Part shown: in pieces, positions 15,701 to 27,154 of the stretch
How positions within the stretch are numbered: the first letter of the stretch is position 1
Layout of the letters: every line of letters begins with the position of its first letter
From: Didymodactylos carnosus
Taxonomy: Eukaryota > Rotifera > Eurotatoria > Philodinida > Philodinidae
Direction of reading: 5' to 3'
Assembly (NCBI GenBank): GCA_905250885.1
Contig: CAJNOQ010000054.1
Span: 24,866-88,865, forward strand
DNA: 64,000 nucleotides
Notes under the pieces: generated by a model
What the model saw: only the letters and a program-made list of their open reading frames with translations
What the model was told of the DNA's origin: nothing
Database searches by the model: none
Position numbers and translations under genes: made by a program

Positions 15701-18700
15701 TTTTTGGTAATTTATTGAATTTGGACCATCAAATTTAGTATATTCAATTATTTTCCTTTGTTTTAGCATACTGAAGAAAGATTGTTTGCATTTGCCATGG
15801 ATGTTGTACGAGAAACGTCTTATTTTGCATCTCAATTAGATCAGAATAGTGTAATATTACAAGCTCAACGACAAATAAATCTCGCTTCAAATTGGTTAAA
15901 GTTTGTTTACAAAAAATCCACAGGACAAGGCAATACACTTCCGGTATGGTCGATGCCTGGCATCACATTTTTGAAACACGCCTGTGATATAAATTATTCA
16001 AAACATATTGATGAACAAACATTTGGGCGATTTTATCAAAATATGCAAAATGCTATCGTTTATTTACTTGGTGATCACCATCACGGTGATGGCGGCGGTT
16101 ATCATTCATCACTATCACACGTGTCATCAACATTTCCAACAGCAAATATAATCGATGGTAATGACAAACACGAAAATCCGTTTAAAACTAGTGCTCCACC
16201 ACGAAAAAACTCATTACCAAAAGCAAAAAAAACTAGAGCACCATTAACTATTGTCGAAAAATTAGATAACATGGATAGAACAATTGATAGAAAACGATTG
16301 AACGATGGTCTTATTGGACAAATAAAACAAGCTGATAACCGATCGTACGTGCATATCTCTCATTCTTTGCTTGCCCTTCATCTCTTTAAGTTTTTTGGTT
16401 TAGCCGAATGTCACTTATTCCAGCTAAAGTACAAGAAGACTTAGCTCGATTAAAAATACGTAATTGGCACAAACTTTCCTTATTAGCTCGTGGACAATTT
16501 GCTACCTGTAAGTGTAACATCGTTATCTAATTCATAAAGTCCGATTGACCTTTTTAAATATGCGAGAAGGCTCGATGTATTACTTAAATATTTGCAAATA
16601 GATAAAATATAAAGGAAAAGTTACATGTATTTTTATCAAAAAATTAAATCGTGTTTTGTGAGTGAAGAATGAACAATAATTTTATTATTTCTGTTATACA
16701 TAAAAAATCAAAGCGCCTTGTCAGGTTCGAACTGACGACCTTGTGCTCCGGAGGCACACGCTCTGGCCTCTGAGCTAAAGGCGCACATTCAATCATGGGT
16801 TATCGACCGGATCACATTCATATCACTCTTAATAACTGAACAATTTTAATGTGTCTTTGACGACTTGTTCAGGAGGCTCTTGTAACGGTCACAACAGGCC
16901 CATTGCATGAAAACTGAAAAAGTATATGAAAATCTTAGTTCGGCTGCAAGTGTCTCTGGTATTGTAACTATGTCAAAAAATAGGTACTAGAAACAGCTTA
17001 TACTCGTGATCTTTTTGTGTGCACGTTCCATGTGAATGAAAGTGTGATTATTGCTATACTTTGGATGGCTGTTTTCCATGCACAGGAAACATTCATCATT
17101 CTCATTCTACTTTTGTACCTTAAGAGCGCATAAATTACTTAGAGGAAGTTGAAAAGAAAGTCGGCTTTAAAAGACAGATAGTGATCGAGAGAACGACTCT
17201 TGAGGCGTCCGTTTGGATCTTACGTCCTCTATGCTGATGTTCTTGCCACTATGTTCCACTCTTCTTTTAATAGCTAGGCGAGTTCTATGGTACGCACCTA
17301 AACTTATCTTAACTCGCTTCTTGTAGAAACTTCAGAAGATAGTGGTAAAACAAGCTAACCCCACACAAGACAACGTCCTCCGTTACTTCCCACATGCTAA
17401 CAAGGAACACGATTAAATTATCTTCTCTCTATAGTACCCTCATCTTCTATCATTTTACTTGAAAGAATATTGTTTTTCCATTTGCATACATAACCTTGGG
17501 ACACTTACCTGAGGAAACCATCTTAGATCTACAATCGTTCACACCCTTCCCTCCCACTGCCTTAAACTGAAAACCATGTGTGTACAGTTGCCTTAGTAGG
17601 AAACTGTGACATGTGAATGGGTATGGAGCGAGAGGGGGTAGTAGCCCTCTCCTCAAGGAATGCTTAGGAAATAGACAGAGTTTATCGTGATCTAACCTCA
17701 AAGTAGGGAGAACCCAAGCCAGAGAGGATAAGAAGCCGAGTTAAATGTTAATAGAAACAGGCAACTTACAGTCCCATTATAAGTCCAGTGGTCCATCTTG
17801 GTAGCTTGTTCTCTTACCACGGTAATGAATAGCTTTTATCTAGAAACAATAATTTGTTTATTATCTATCAATAATCACTTTTTTAGTTATAAGAAATCAA
17901 CATGTAAAGAGCTTTCATTTCGACCATAATGCACGAAGTTTCATTGACTTTTTTGTCTTGTCAAGCCATTGAGAAAAAGAAAACAAGAAAATATTAATAG
18001 TCAGAAGCAACTGAAGTGAGAATACCGCAAGCGAAGTTGTACGGTTTCGGACAGTGCTTCAGACATCCTTTATCGAGAAAAACTTTATTTTACTTCTGAT
18101 TTTGACCAGAATTTCAGGAAATGTACAAGATATTCGCAAAATAATTTTCAGTTCTATACCTATAACTAGGGATGTTACAAGCCTTGAGATTTTGCATCAA
18201 AAATCGTATGTTTTCATTATTCAAAACTCCCAAGCTCTACCGAAGTTTTGTGTCAGACTTAACCAGTTTTCTTTGCTATATCTGAAACTAGTGCAAGAGC
18301 TGGTCAAGATTGAGGAAAATACAGATAAAGGTCAACTTTGACTGTCCTACGTATAACTATTCCCCAAATGAAAGCAAGGTGCGAAAACAACCTATAGGTT
18401 GCTACAAAAAATATTTTCAGACCACTAGATAGAAATGGCATTTTTATTGGATTTTAAAAGTAAAAACTATGGAAAGCCCCAAAAGGACCTTCAGAAAACT
18501 TTAATTTTGGAGGGAAATAAAGGCTAGCTCAAGACTCTACTCTCAACATTCGATGCAATTTTCTTTTCTGTTTTGAACAAACAGAAAAATTCTGTTCTAC
18601 GATTCAGCATAGAGAATTCTTTCAAATACTTAATACTGCTAATTAACATCCATTTTAATTAGTCGACGCGTTTTTAGGAGGTACAGTAACTCAGTCCTAA

Positions 18701-20280
18701 CGCTACGATAAAATGTCGTACTGATGTCCATAACGTCTCGTTTTGAAGAGAATACTTTCCTATACATGACAATGTGGTTTGTCGAAAAACTGGATTCTGT
18801 AAAACTGTAAGGTCTTTTAGAAAACCGTGTAGTTGGAGGGACTTTCGAAAACCTAGAAAATATTTAAGAACCCACCTAAGGAGACAAAGATACTAACTAA
18901 AATAAGTCTTTATCTAAACTAGAGACTTTCGGTCGATTTTGCTGGGGGGAGGAGGAGGGGCAGCCTTCCTAATGTAAAAATTACTCTGGTTATTTGTTTC
19001 TTTTTTCTCTATAGCTTATATGTGCAGAACCGATACAGGTGAGGTATTGTGCTATAAACAATATCGCATACAACCCAATGATGCTCAAGCAATCGGTAAA
19101 GTTTTGGAACAATTAAGTAAGTTGAGTTTCTACTAATGACACATTAAATATGAGTTGCTTTTTGTCTAGTTCCATTAGTACATATTCAGCATGAAAATCT
19201 CATACGTTATCGAGGCATCGCATTGGATCAAGATCATATTTTATTTTTCATGGAATACTGTAGTTTTGGAACGGTTGCCCAATTATTAATTGGGTAAGAA
19301 TTAACGATGATCTCGCTATGAACATCAATCATATACGTTGCATCTATTTCAGATCAAAAGTAGAGTCAAGTGCTGCCACGGCAACTGTTCCTACCAAAGA
19401 CGGTCGCACACGATCTTCGACATCAACAGTAACAACCACAAGCGATTCGGATTTAAATATCGCCATTACACCTACTCATCGTCGTCTACCGTATAATGAA
19501 AATCCAAATAATGTAAAATTAACATGCTCAATTGCCGAAGACGATATAAACTCAAAATTGATTGATGACGGGATCTATTCAACACAAAACGGTTATGCAT
19601 TTTTAGATGAAAAATTAGTTCAAATCTATGTTAAACAACTTCTTTCAGCTCTTTCATGTTTACATGATCAAGGTATTATTCATCGTGATATTCGATGTGT
19701 CAACATATTCTTAACAGATACCACCAAACGGCACATAAAATTAGGTAAGTTTACAGAAATAGGATTATGATAGTTACAAAAAAGAATAGAATTACGATAT
19801 AATCAGTTATAGCTGTGCAGTTTTTTCCATTTTGAATATTCAATCTTTCTAACTTTTATTATAATTTATTAAGGTGATTTGAATTTTGTCTATGACTTTA
19901 AATTCATGAAACGAAATCAACACCAACAAATGTCCGATGTCGAAGAAGTTATCTCTATGCGAGAATCAATTGCTTTTATGTCACCGGAAACCATCACACA
20001 AAATGAAACAACTACAAAATCAGATATATGGAGTCTTGGTTGTACTCTTATTCATATGTTAACAGGAAGAATTCCATGGTCGAATTATACGGTTGCTAGT
20101 AACGTCTATTATTTAAATGTCAAATATCGAATAGCTTATGGAGATAAACCTCAAATCCCAGGTCATTTATCTGAAAACTGTGTCGATTTTCTTGAAAAAT
20201 GTTTTATTCATGATCCAAATAAACGACCATCGTGCAGTGAACTAGAAAAACATCCATTTGTGACTGAAGCAAAAGAATAA
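9759..20280 (+). CDS. MAP3K4-like: MAP3K4/MEKK4 homolog with a degenerate kinase domain
   Basis: Exons 9759-10230, 10283-11725, 11788-12399, 13581-14078, 15039-15706, 15767-16344, 16404-16507, 19015-19116, 19170-19293, 19353-19744, 19874-20280 sum to 5400 nt, or 1799 aa (human MAP3K4 is about 1608). The long N-terminal region ends in a stretch matching MEKK4 closely: the ASNWLKFVYKKSTGQGNTLP segment followed by WSMPGITFLKHA. The kinase domain covers about residues 1445-1797 (TDTGEVLCYKQYRIQPND; LVHIQHENLIRYRG; FFMEYCSFGT; KSDIWSLGCTLIHMLTGRIPW). MAP3K4 phosphorylates MKK3/6 and MKK4/7 upstream of p38 and JNK. Here the Gly loop is LARGQFAT, the alpha-C Glu position reads Gln (Glu is one residue earlier), HRDxK is HRDIR, and DFG is DLN (1666-1668). 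Lys1473, Asp1646 and Asn1651 remain. An insert of about 75 residues (1535-1615) separates the lobes. Activity is therefore doubtful. Introns 3, 4 and 7 (about 1.2, 1.0 and 2.5 kb) carry repeats and a tRNA. Confidence 0.88.
13347..13446. repeat. Short hairpin element in MAP3K4 intron 3
   Basis: AGTTATCTGACTTATT (ending about 13379) is repeated perfectly inverted at 13410-13425 (AATAAGTCAGATAACT). Weaker pairing extends outward through GATATATGTG / CATATATCA-like flanks, giving an element of about 100 nt. It is probably a small MITE relic. No coding content. Confidence 0.55.
14367..14683 (-). mobile_element. SINE fragment (copy 1, 5'-truncated) in MAP3K4 intron 4
   Basis: This GC-richer block is clearly homologous to 44339-44615. 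Shared stretches in order are ACCTTGCGG-like start, AGGGTGCTGCCGAA, TTCCCTACAG, GGACAGAAGGC, CCTGACGCAGAGTTCTTTCG, CACACTCACTAA, TCACAACGTAGTGAG and CGGACGGGTGATCCG. On the + strand it begins with an A/G-rich run (GGAAAAAGAAAGAA), which corresponds to the tail side of the minus-oriented element. The tRNA-like head seen in copy 2 is missing or too diverged here. Confidence 0.7.
16508..19014 (+). other. Intron 7 of the MAP3K4 homolog (2.5 kb)
   Basis: The donor is CCT|GTAAGTG and the acceptor CTCTATAG. Its position between the Gly-loop exon and the VAIK exon splits the kinase N-lobe. Apart from the tRNA it contains somewhat GC-richer anonymous sequence at about 17200-17830, possibly an old repeat. 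No coding segment with kinase similarity was missed: the flanking exons join in phase. Confidence 0.7.
16712..16784 (-). tRNA. trnR-CCG: tRNA-Arg (anticodon CCG)
   Basis: On the minus strand a full cloverleaf can be drawn. The acceptor stem GCGCCTT pairs perfectly with AAGGCGC. The D stem is GCTC/GAGC. The anticodon stem TGTGC/GCACA encloses the loop CTCCGGA, giving anticodon CCG, which reads CGG (Arg). The variable region is AGGTC, and the T stem GTCAG/CTGAC encloses TTCGAAC. No intron and no encoded CCA are present. A T6 run downstream on the minus strand (16702-16707 as A6 on +) would terminate RNA polymerase III. The gene lies antisense inside intron 7 of the MAP3K4 homolog. Confidence 0.95.
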
Positions 20281-23200
20281 TATTTAAAGTTGAAAGATTT
20301 TGCTATTTTGTTTTGTCGTATACATACCCCGGTGATTTTATTCTCGTATAGTTTTTTTGTAATTTTTCTGAAGATTTAAAATCATAAAGTGATAAAAATT
20401 AATATAGATTCTATTCTGTATTTTTTTTCGCAGCTAATTAATATTGATATTTTAGCAAGGTGAAATTTTGCTTAGGAGAATTATAATAAAACAAATTTCA
20501 ATTTTTTCTATAATTGTAGTGAATTTTTCTAATATTTTTTGTATACAGACTATTTTAACCTTATTAGTGTTCGGAAACATGAAATATATCTACTGGGACA
20601 TAAATAAAGAGATAGTTAAACTTTGTTTTTTGGATACAAGAACAAGTATTTAAAACTATTTTGATCTGAACGACTTATTTCTAAAATAAAACACCAAGTT
20701 CCTACTTAGTAGTTAGGACATTCAGACTAAAAGTTTTCGTGTTAGCAGAAATGAATATATAACATGATAATTAACTCGAGTTCATATATACATCTATTTT
20801 TGAGACTACTAATAATCAATTAAGAGTATAATCTTCCAAAAAATTAGAGTTAACGAAAGATCTCGCATGGATAAGGCAACTGAGAAAAGAAATTTCCTAA
20901 AAAAAGCGTATTTTTAGTTTTCAAATGAATCATTTCTCGTCAACATATCTGTACCAGCCTGTCCTCTTTTTTGATACGATTACAGTTTACATGAAAAAAG
21001 CCCAGATAATATCAATATTTTTCTTTGATGTTTAAATAGCCGTAAAGATGTGTTTGTGTGAATTACACGTCTAGTTGAAAACTAATAATAATAACTTTAA
21101 GGTCTACTATAACGTTTCGTTCATTTTCCATGATAGCAGGAGTTTAAGTGTCATTTTTTTGTTAGATAGAAAATATGATCAATATAAATTTCAACAAACA
21201 GGAAAAAAACAGCGCGGTTGAATAAAAGCGAACATGTTGAGTTATCCAATATGCTCAGCACGGTTTGTTTTCGATTAATTGTGTTACATGCTGAACAAAA
21301 TTACAAAAAAAAAAAATAGATGCGGTGATTTTTGTTTTGTACTTTTCTTAAAAAGAGGTTAGGCGTAAGATTCAATTATGTTAGATATATACATAGATAT
21401 GTAGATAGAAAAGCTGTGAATATTTGTGTGCCAAAAATAAAACTCCCATTTGAAACAGAAATTATGTGTCTACAATGGTTAAATTAGTTTTGTGATTTAA
21501 CACAATATTAAAATAACTGACCGACAGACGATAAAATGCTTCTTTTCTTTACTTCTAGAGACCATAAGTGATCACTTCAATTTTTTAGCATATGAACCAT
21601 GGCTGGCATGTAGGTCGATTTTGTCCCATATGACGAGGTCTACTGGAGAACATCATCTTCAGACAGTTCGTATTATTACCAGAATTCTTAGATGTCAGGG
21701 ACAGTCCCTCACTCGACCATTTTATCCCCCAGTAAATAAATCTCCCATGGGGGATATATTTCGTTCCCACTGGCAATTTATTTGAAGTCCTACTACTTCA
21801 TCGTCATATTTGAGATGAAAAGATCGCCGGGTGATTACATAATATGCAAAGATTTATGCCCTCTTTAGCATATCTTGTCATAAAGATCATTATCATATAG
21901 GTGTTTGGGTAGTTTGTAGTAAATAGTGTTATTCTGAGATTCGTGAGCCGCCTCTCAAAACATCACTCTTCCTGTCTTGCGCGTCCCAGGATTTATCAGA
22001 CGTGTGATATGAATTTGTCGATAGAACCTAATTGAAACGAAAAAATCTATTGTTTGAAATTTGAAAAATTAGCTTTGAAAGAATGAATTCTAAATTAGAA
22101 CTATAAAAAGAAACGACAGTGTAATTCTAACGATAAATGGTTAAAAAATTCACAAAATTGATTTTAATTTATTTGTAATATGTGACTTTAGTTGAGCTCA
22201 TCGGGTATTTTAGATTGACATGACATTATTTCATTAAAATAAGCGTCCTCCATTTTCTCCCCCATTCGAAACTTTCTGTTCCACATTCGAAAAAAATAAT
22301 TTGAGACCCCCGATTATTACTGTTCCATCTGCTTAGCGCTATCTATAAAGTATTAATATCAGCGCATATAAATGACAAAAGAAGCACGTGTTTTTTAATA
22401 CTTATCAACTAACTAACACTAGCCGACGAAAACTCGACTACTTTTCCATGTCTCATATGAATAGACATAGTCTATACATCGTCAGTGTGAATGTACAAAC
22501 ATCAAATGTCCTTGACATATTGTTAAAACTTTATTTTTTTTCTCGTCTTATATACACACACAGTTAATAATATGTTGACAGTTGAAACAATAACATTGTG
22601 CCATGTGATAAGTACACTCCTAGTGGAAACAAAATTGTTAAAATCTAGATTAGTAATATTTATTCTGTTCACATTGTAAAGTCAGTATGGTATGTACTAA
22701 GAGTATATATGTTTTCCACACTTCTCTTTGACAATTTCTCGCTAATCAGTCAGGTGTTCTAAATGTTTAATTGATGAATTTAAAAGTTTATTTTAAACTG
22801 ACTGACTAATAATTTATTTCTCTAGACTAGACAAACATCACGTGAAATATTCATTTAACATTCGAACGATATAAATGACAATTAAATTAGAAACAGTTAG
22901 ATAGACATTTTCATTCTTTCTCATCGTTAAGCCACGCGCTATAATTATCGTCTTTGTCTTAATTATAGCTGTGTTATTCTGTCAGTTGGCCAATATTTTA
23001 TAATCCCAAATTTTATTTGAAGGTAAAACTTAAGCTCTTTAGCCTATGGCAAGCGAAATAGTAGTTTGACAGCAACTAATTATAATGACAAAAAAATGAG
23101 TGTGTTTATATTCTAAATTGATCTAGTTTATCTATACATATCGTTATGTGACGAGCTTTCCATTTTCAAACCTACACATTTTGAAAAGTGCGCGATTTTT

Positions 23201-26026
23201 TGACGTGTTACGGATCTCTTATTCTATATCATTTTATACATAAATACATACAAGAGAAAAACGAACGAATCTTGATATATGTACATGTGATAACGAATTG
23301 AAAGATATAGACACCTTTTTTTTTGAAAATTGTTGTTTCAACGTCTTTTTTGACCTTGTTTGAATTAGTATGTTCTTATTGAATTTGGGAAAAGTGGGCG
23401 TGGCTTTTTTCAAAAGAGAGGTGCTAAATAAGAAAATTAAGAAGCTCATTTGAGTTTGCAAGGAATACAACTGACTACACTTAGGTGCAATCTCCAAAAC
23501 AAACTTAAGCAGAATAAGAGGATTTTGTCCTTCACAAGATGTTTTCTAAAATACTAAAAATTCAACCTTAAAGATATAAAATCAATATTCTATAATTGCG
23601 CCTTTCCAAAAGAGCATAACAAATCGAATATTCTTCTTGCTCTTCGAATAATAACGGTTGAGTAACGATTTTTTTGATCGATTCTCTTTTTTTTAAAAAA
23701 TGAAAAAGCAAAACATACTAGTCGTTTTCTAATCTGTTGGTGATAAGTCCTTGACCTTGATTTTTTAATTAGAGACCTATTAACTTCTTCTCTTTCATGT
23801 TCTTTCGACTTTTTTGTGAGTGACAGAAAGTCAAAATCGAAGAAAAGGTTACAACTACTTTTGTCACTACAGAAAGGTTCTTATAAATTCTTCAAACTTC
23901 GCAGTGTGTGTCTGTGTTTGCAATCATTCATTCATTTCCGTCAAAAAAACATAAAAGTGAAAACATACCGCCACTGAACACTGAACATTTATTGAAGCGA
24001 ATAGCAAGATGTCTAATCCTGTATAGTATTAGCCTAGAGCATTTTGATTAAAATAGAAAAATAATCATTATCTTGTTTCCTACTTGTTTGATGTGTTTAA
24101 TTACATTAATTATTTAATAAAAGAAAGATCTTGTACAATGATGAGCAGTGATTGTATCGTTAAACAAATCACAGAAGCCTAACTATACGGTGTAAATCTC
24201 TACGGTGAATTCTGACTTTGACACTGTTTATTTAATTTTCAGACAATTTTGTCATGGATTTAGGAATAAATGTGTTATGATGAATATGTGAATGAGAATG
24301 TTACTTTACAGACTGATGAATATTCAAATTAAACATATACAACTACTGCTGTCACTATTGACTCTATTTACTTATATTTTACGGTTTGTTCTATTTACAG
24401 AATAAATTTAATATCATTTGTTATTGACTTTATACACTGCCATTTTCCGTTATGTGAAAATGAGTAATAGCTAATAATTTTAATTCAAAATTTAGGAAGA
24501 TTTATATATCTATAGGAAAGATTATTTTCATCATCAAAACAAATATCTCGTAGGTTATAATAGTATTAAACTGATCATTTCTAAGTTTCTTTGCACTTTG
24601 GATTGAACAGAAGAACTATTTTCTATCTTCTAAAAAACTGTTAGAGATTTCAATGTTTAGCTGTAGATCTTTATTCAAAGATCTGTCTTTAACAGTATAT
24701 CGACATAGAAATTTTGCCTTTCTTACCATTCGTATATTTTGCTCATTTTTTGAAAAAATACACTTAAGTCCGTTTTTCTATTTCTCTCAATGTTCCGCTT
24801 AGAGCATATTTTCATTCCTAAAATGTAATGATAATAGATTATCAGTTGCAGGAGTCCGTGATTATTATTATTGTGTTATTCGTTTCTTCCTACCAAGTAT
24901 ATTGAATTGAGTATAAAAATGACATAGTCATGAGGTACTTTTAGTTTTTTTGTTGTTATTGTGTACTATTTAAATTTGAAAGATTATTTTTGGTAAGAAA
25001 GTATGGGAGCACACAAGAACTTGTCAGTAAACACTTGAACATATCGAGAAATACTCTCAAATATGACACATAGGTAATCAAGCGTCGACACGGAGAAGTG
25101 TGTTGGCATATGCATAATTTTTTTTAATTTTTATTGACTTGTTAGGTGATCTTTTAACAACTTGAGAAAATAAGTAGTGACATTAAGGAAATTGTCTTAG
25201 TGTATGTGCTAAATAGCCTGTTTACAAAAACTAAACAAAAACCTCATTTTTAGTAGTGCATATAGAGTATAATTCCAATTACACAAATGTTTTCTCATCA
25301 ATGACCAAATAGAGCAAAAAGGTTTAGATATTTAAACTCAATATCTAATAGATTTAAGAAAGACTAGTTTTCTTATACTAAATTTCGTGAAAAACTAAAT
25401 ATACAATCACTTATGACATATCAGATTTATTCAGTCGAATAGATACTAGACGTATCTCTCATTTCATTTTTTCAATATTACTCACCATGCGTTGAATTCT
25501 TTTTGACAGTGAATATCAAGAAAGTGAAGATCTTATCTATTCTTGATTGCAGTACGTTAACGTTTTTTTAATACTCGATAAGTGTAAGAAACTAGCTGAA
25601 ACACGAGAGAGTAAATTTTCAATGTTCAGAGCCAATTGTTATTAAAACTTTTTAATAAGTCTGATGACAAAATATGAACATCTTTCTTGATGAATGTTCA
25701 TTATAATCACCATTTGCCGTTTGTACTTTTTCTTATAAAAATATACTGATCATCTTTATTCTCCTTTTGATCTATTGATAAATACTCTCTATAAAAATAT
25801 TATTTAAACAATTAACTAATTCGATTGTTCTTAATATTCGCCTACTGGTTAGACATAATGGCGCCTTAAGAAGTTTGGTTCCTACGCCAATTTAAAATTT
25901 TTTTTCCCCTCAAGAAAAATATTGATTTCATTTAAAAAATCCAACTTAATCTTCTGTGAAGTTTAATATGTTAACAGTTTTGCATTTTATTTTAGATTTA
26001 TATTGGAAAGCCGTAATTTTTGAAAA
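20281..26026. other. Intergenic region, 5.7 kb
   Basis: Almost uniformly AT-rich. Both strands were read and no exon chain or conserved motif was found. A slightly GC-richer patch at 21590-21790 has a 63-codon minus-strand frame but no recognisable motif. The end of the region holds a TTTATTTTAG acceptor about 30 nt before the CDC25 ATG, so part of it may be a 5' UTR intron or promoter. Confidence 0.55.
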
Positions 26027-27123
26027 ATGGCTCAACTATCAATACAACGTACTCTATTATCATCAACCACAACAGGAAATGGATTATTTTCTGATCATAA
26101 GTGAGTGCTAATATAATTATCTTTTTCTACTGATAAGAATATAGACTGTTTAAGAGATAATCATGATTGTTTCTCTTCTATATAAATCAAATTGAATTTG
26201 ATTATAGTTTATTCTTTAATAACTCTATCACAATAATTGACAAGTATGCAAGGCATATAGATTGTTGCCCGGATATGAATAATAATTTTCCCTTACTAAT
26301 TCAACACGATATAATTATTTTTTATCTCTCTGAAACTCTTTGTTGTTCTCCCTGAATTAATTTCGAAGAAAGAACATTCTTTCAGAAATGGATTCTCGTT
26401 TTGTCGAAAAATGCTGTGGACAACAAACTTTCATCAATTAACATCAAAGAGGGTCAGAGGACGCCGTCAGAGTGAAGGTGTCTTTTCAACAAGAAGTACG
26501 AACCCTTCCACGGATAAAAGAAAACATTATCGTTACCGTAAAACAGATTTTTACCTTTCTCCTAAAATTTTTTAGTATTCTCCTAAAAACTTGCACCCCG
26601 CCTACTTTCTATTCTCGCTGACGTATTGTGCATATCTGCTTCCGGATTCAACAGACTAATCCACACTTCAATACTTCTAAACATGAATTATTATTAGGTC
26701 TTTTTGAAATAGAAATTAGAGATAATTAACAAACATGAGAACTTCTGTGGAGAACTGATCGATGTCTATGGGATCTTTAGAACGACGAGGAAGCTCGCAA
26801 TATTAACATGTCTTATTGGCTGAACCATCCGTTCTTAGCATTCGACCAGTCACTATCTATTTCTTGCGTTAGTCTGCCTCGATATAATTAAGTCAATTAT
26901 CAGTTCTGTGGCGGGTCCAGAAGACGGTCGTTAGATAATTAAAATTCGTTAAGAAAAATTTGAATGTTAATGTTCGGGGAATTCGTTATTGTACCATGAT
27001 AATAATAATAATAATAATAATAGTGACTCAATGATGCATTTAAACGAACGACTTGAGAGTAACCAGAAGTTTAAATTGTAGTTTGTTTTCGTTTTTATAA
27101 TTGATTCTTCCCTTTTCTCTCTC

Positions 27124-27154
<31 letters not shown>

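Noticed and set aside
17450-17701. 83-codon minus-strand frame in MAP3K4 intron 7
   Set aside because: No motif, no splice context. Probably a GC-richer repeat remnant.
9759-20280. Splitting the region into several small genes
   Set aside because: All eleven segments join in phase to one 1800-codon frame with a single stop, and both the N-terminal domain and kinase match MAP3K4.
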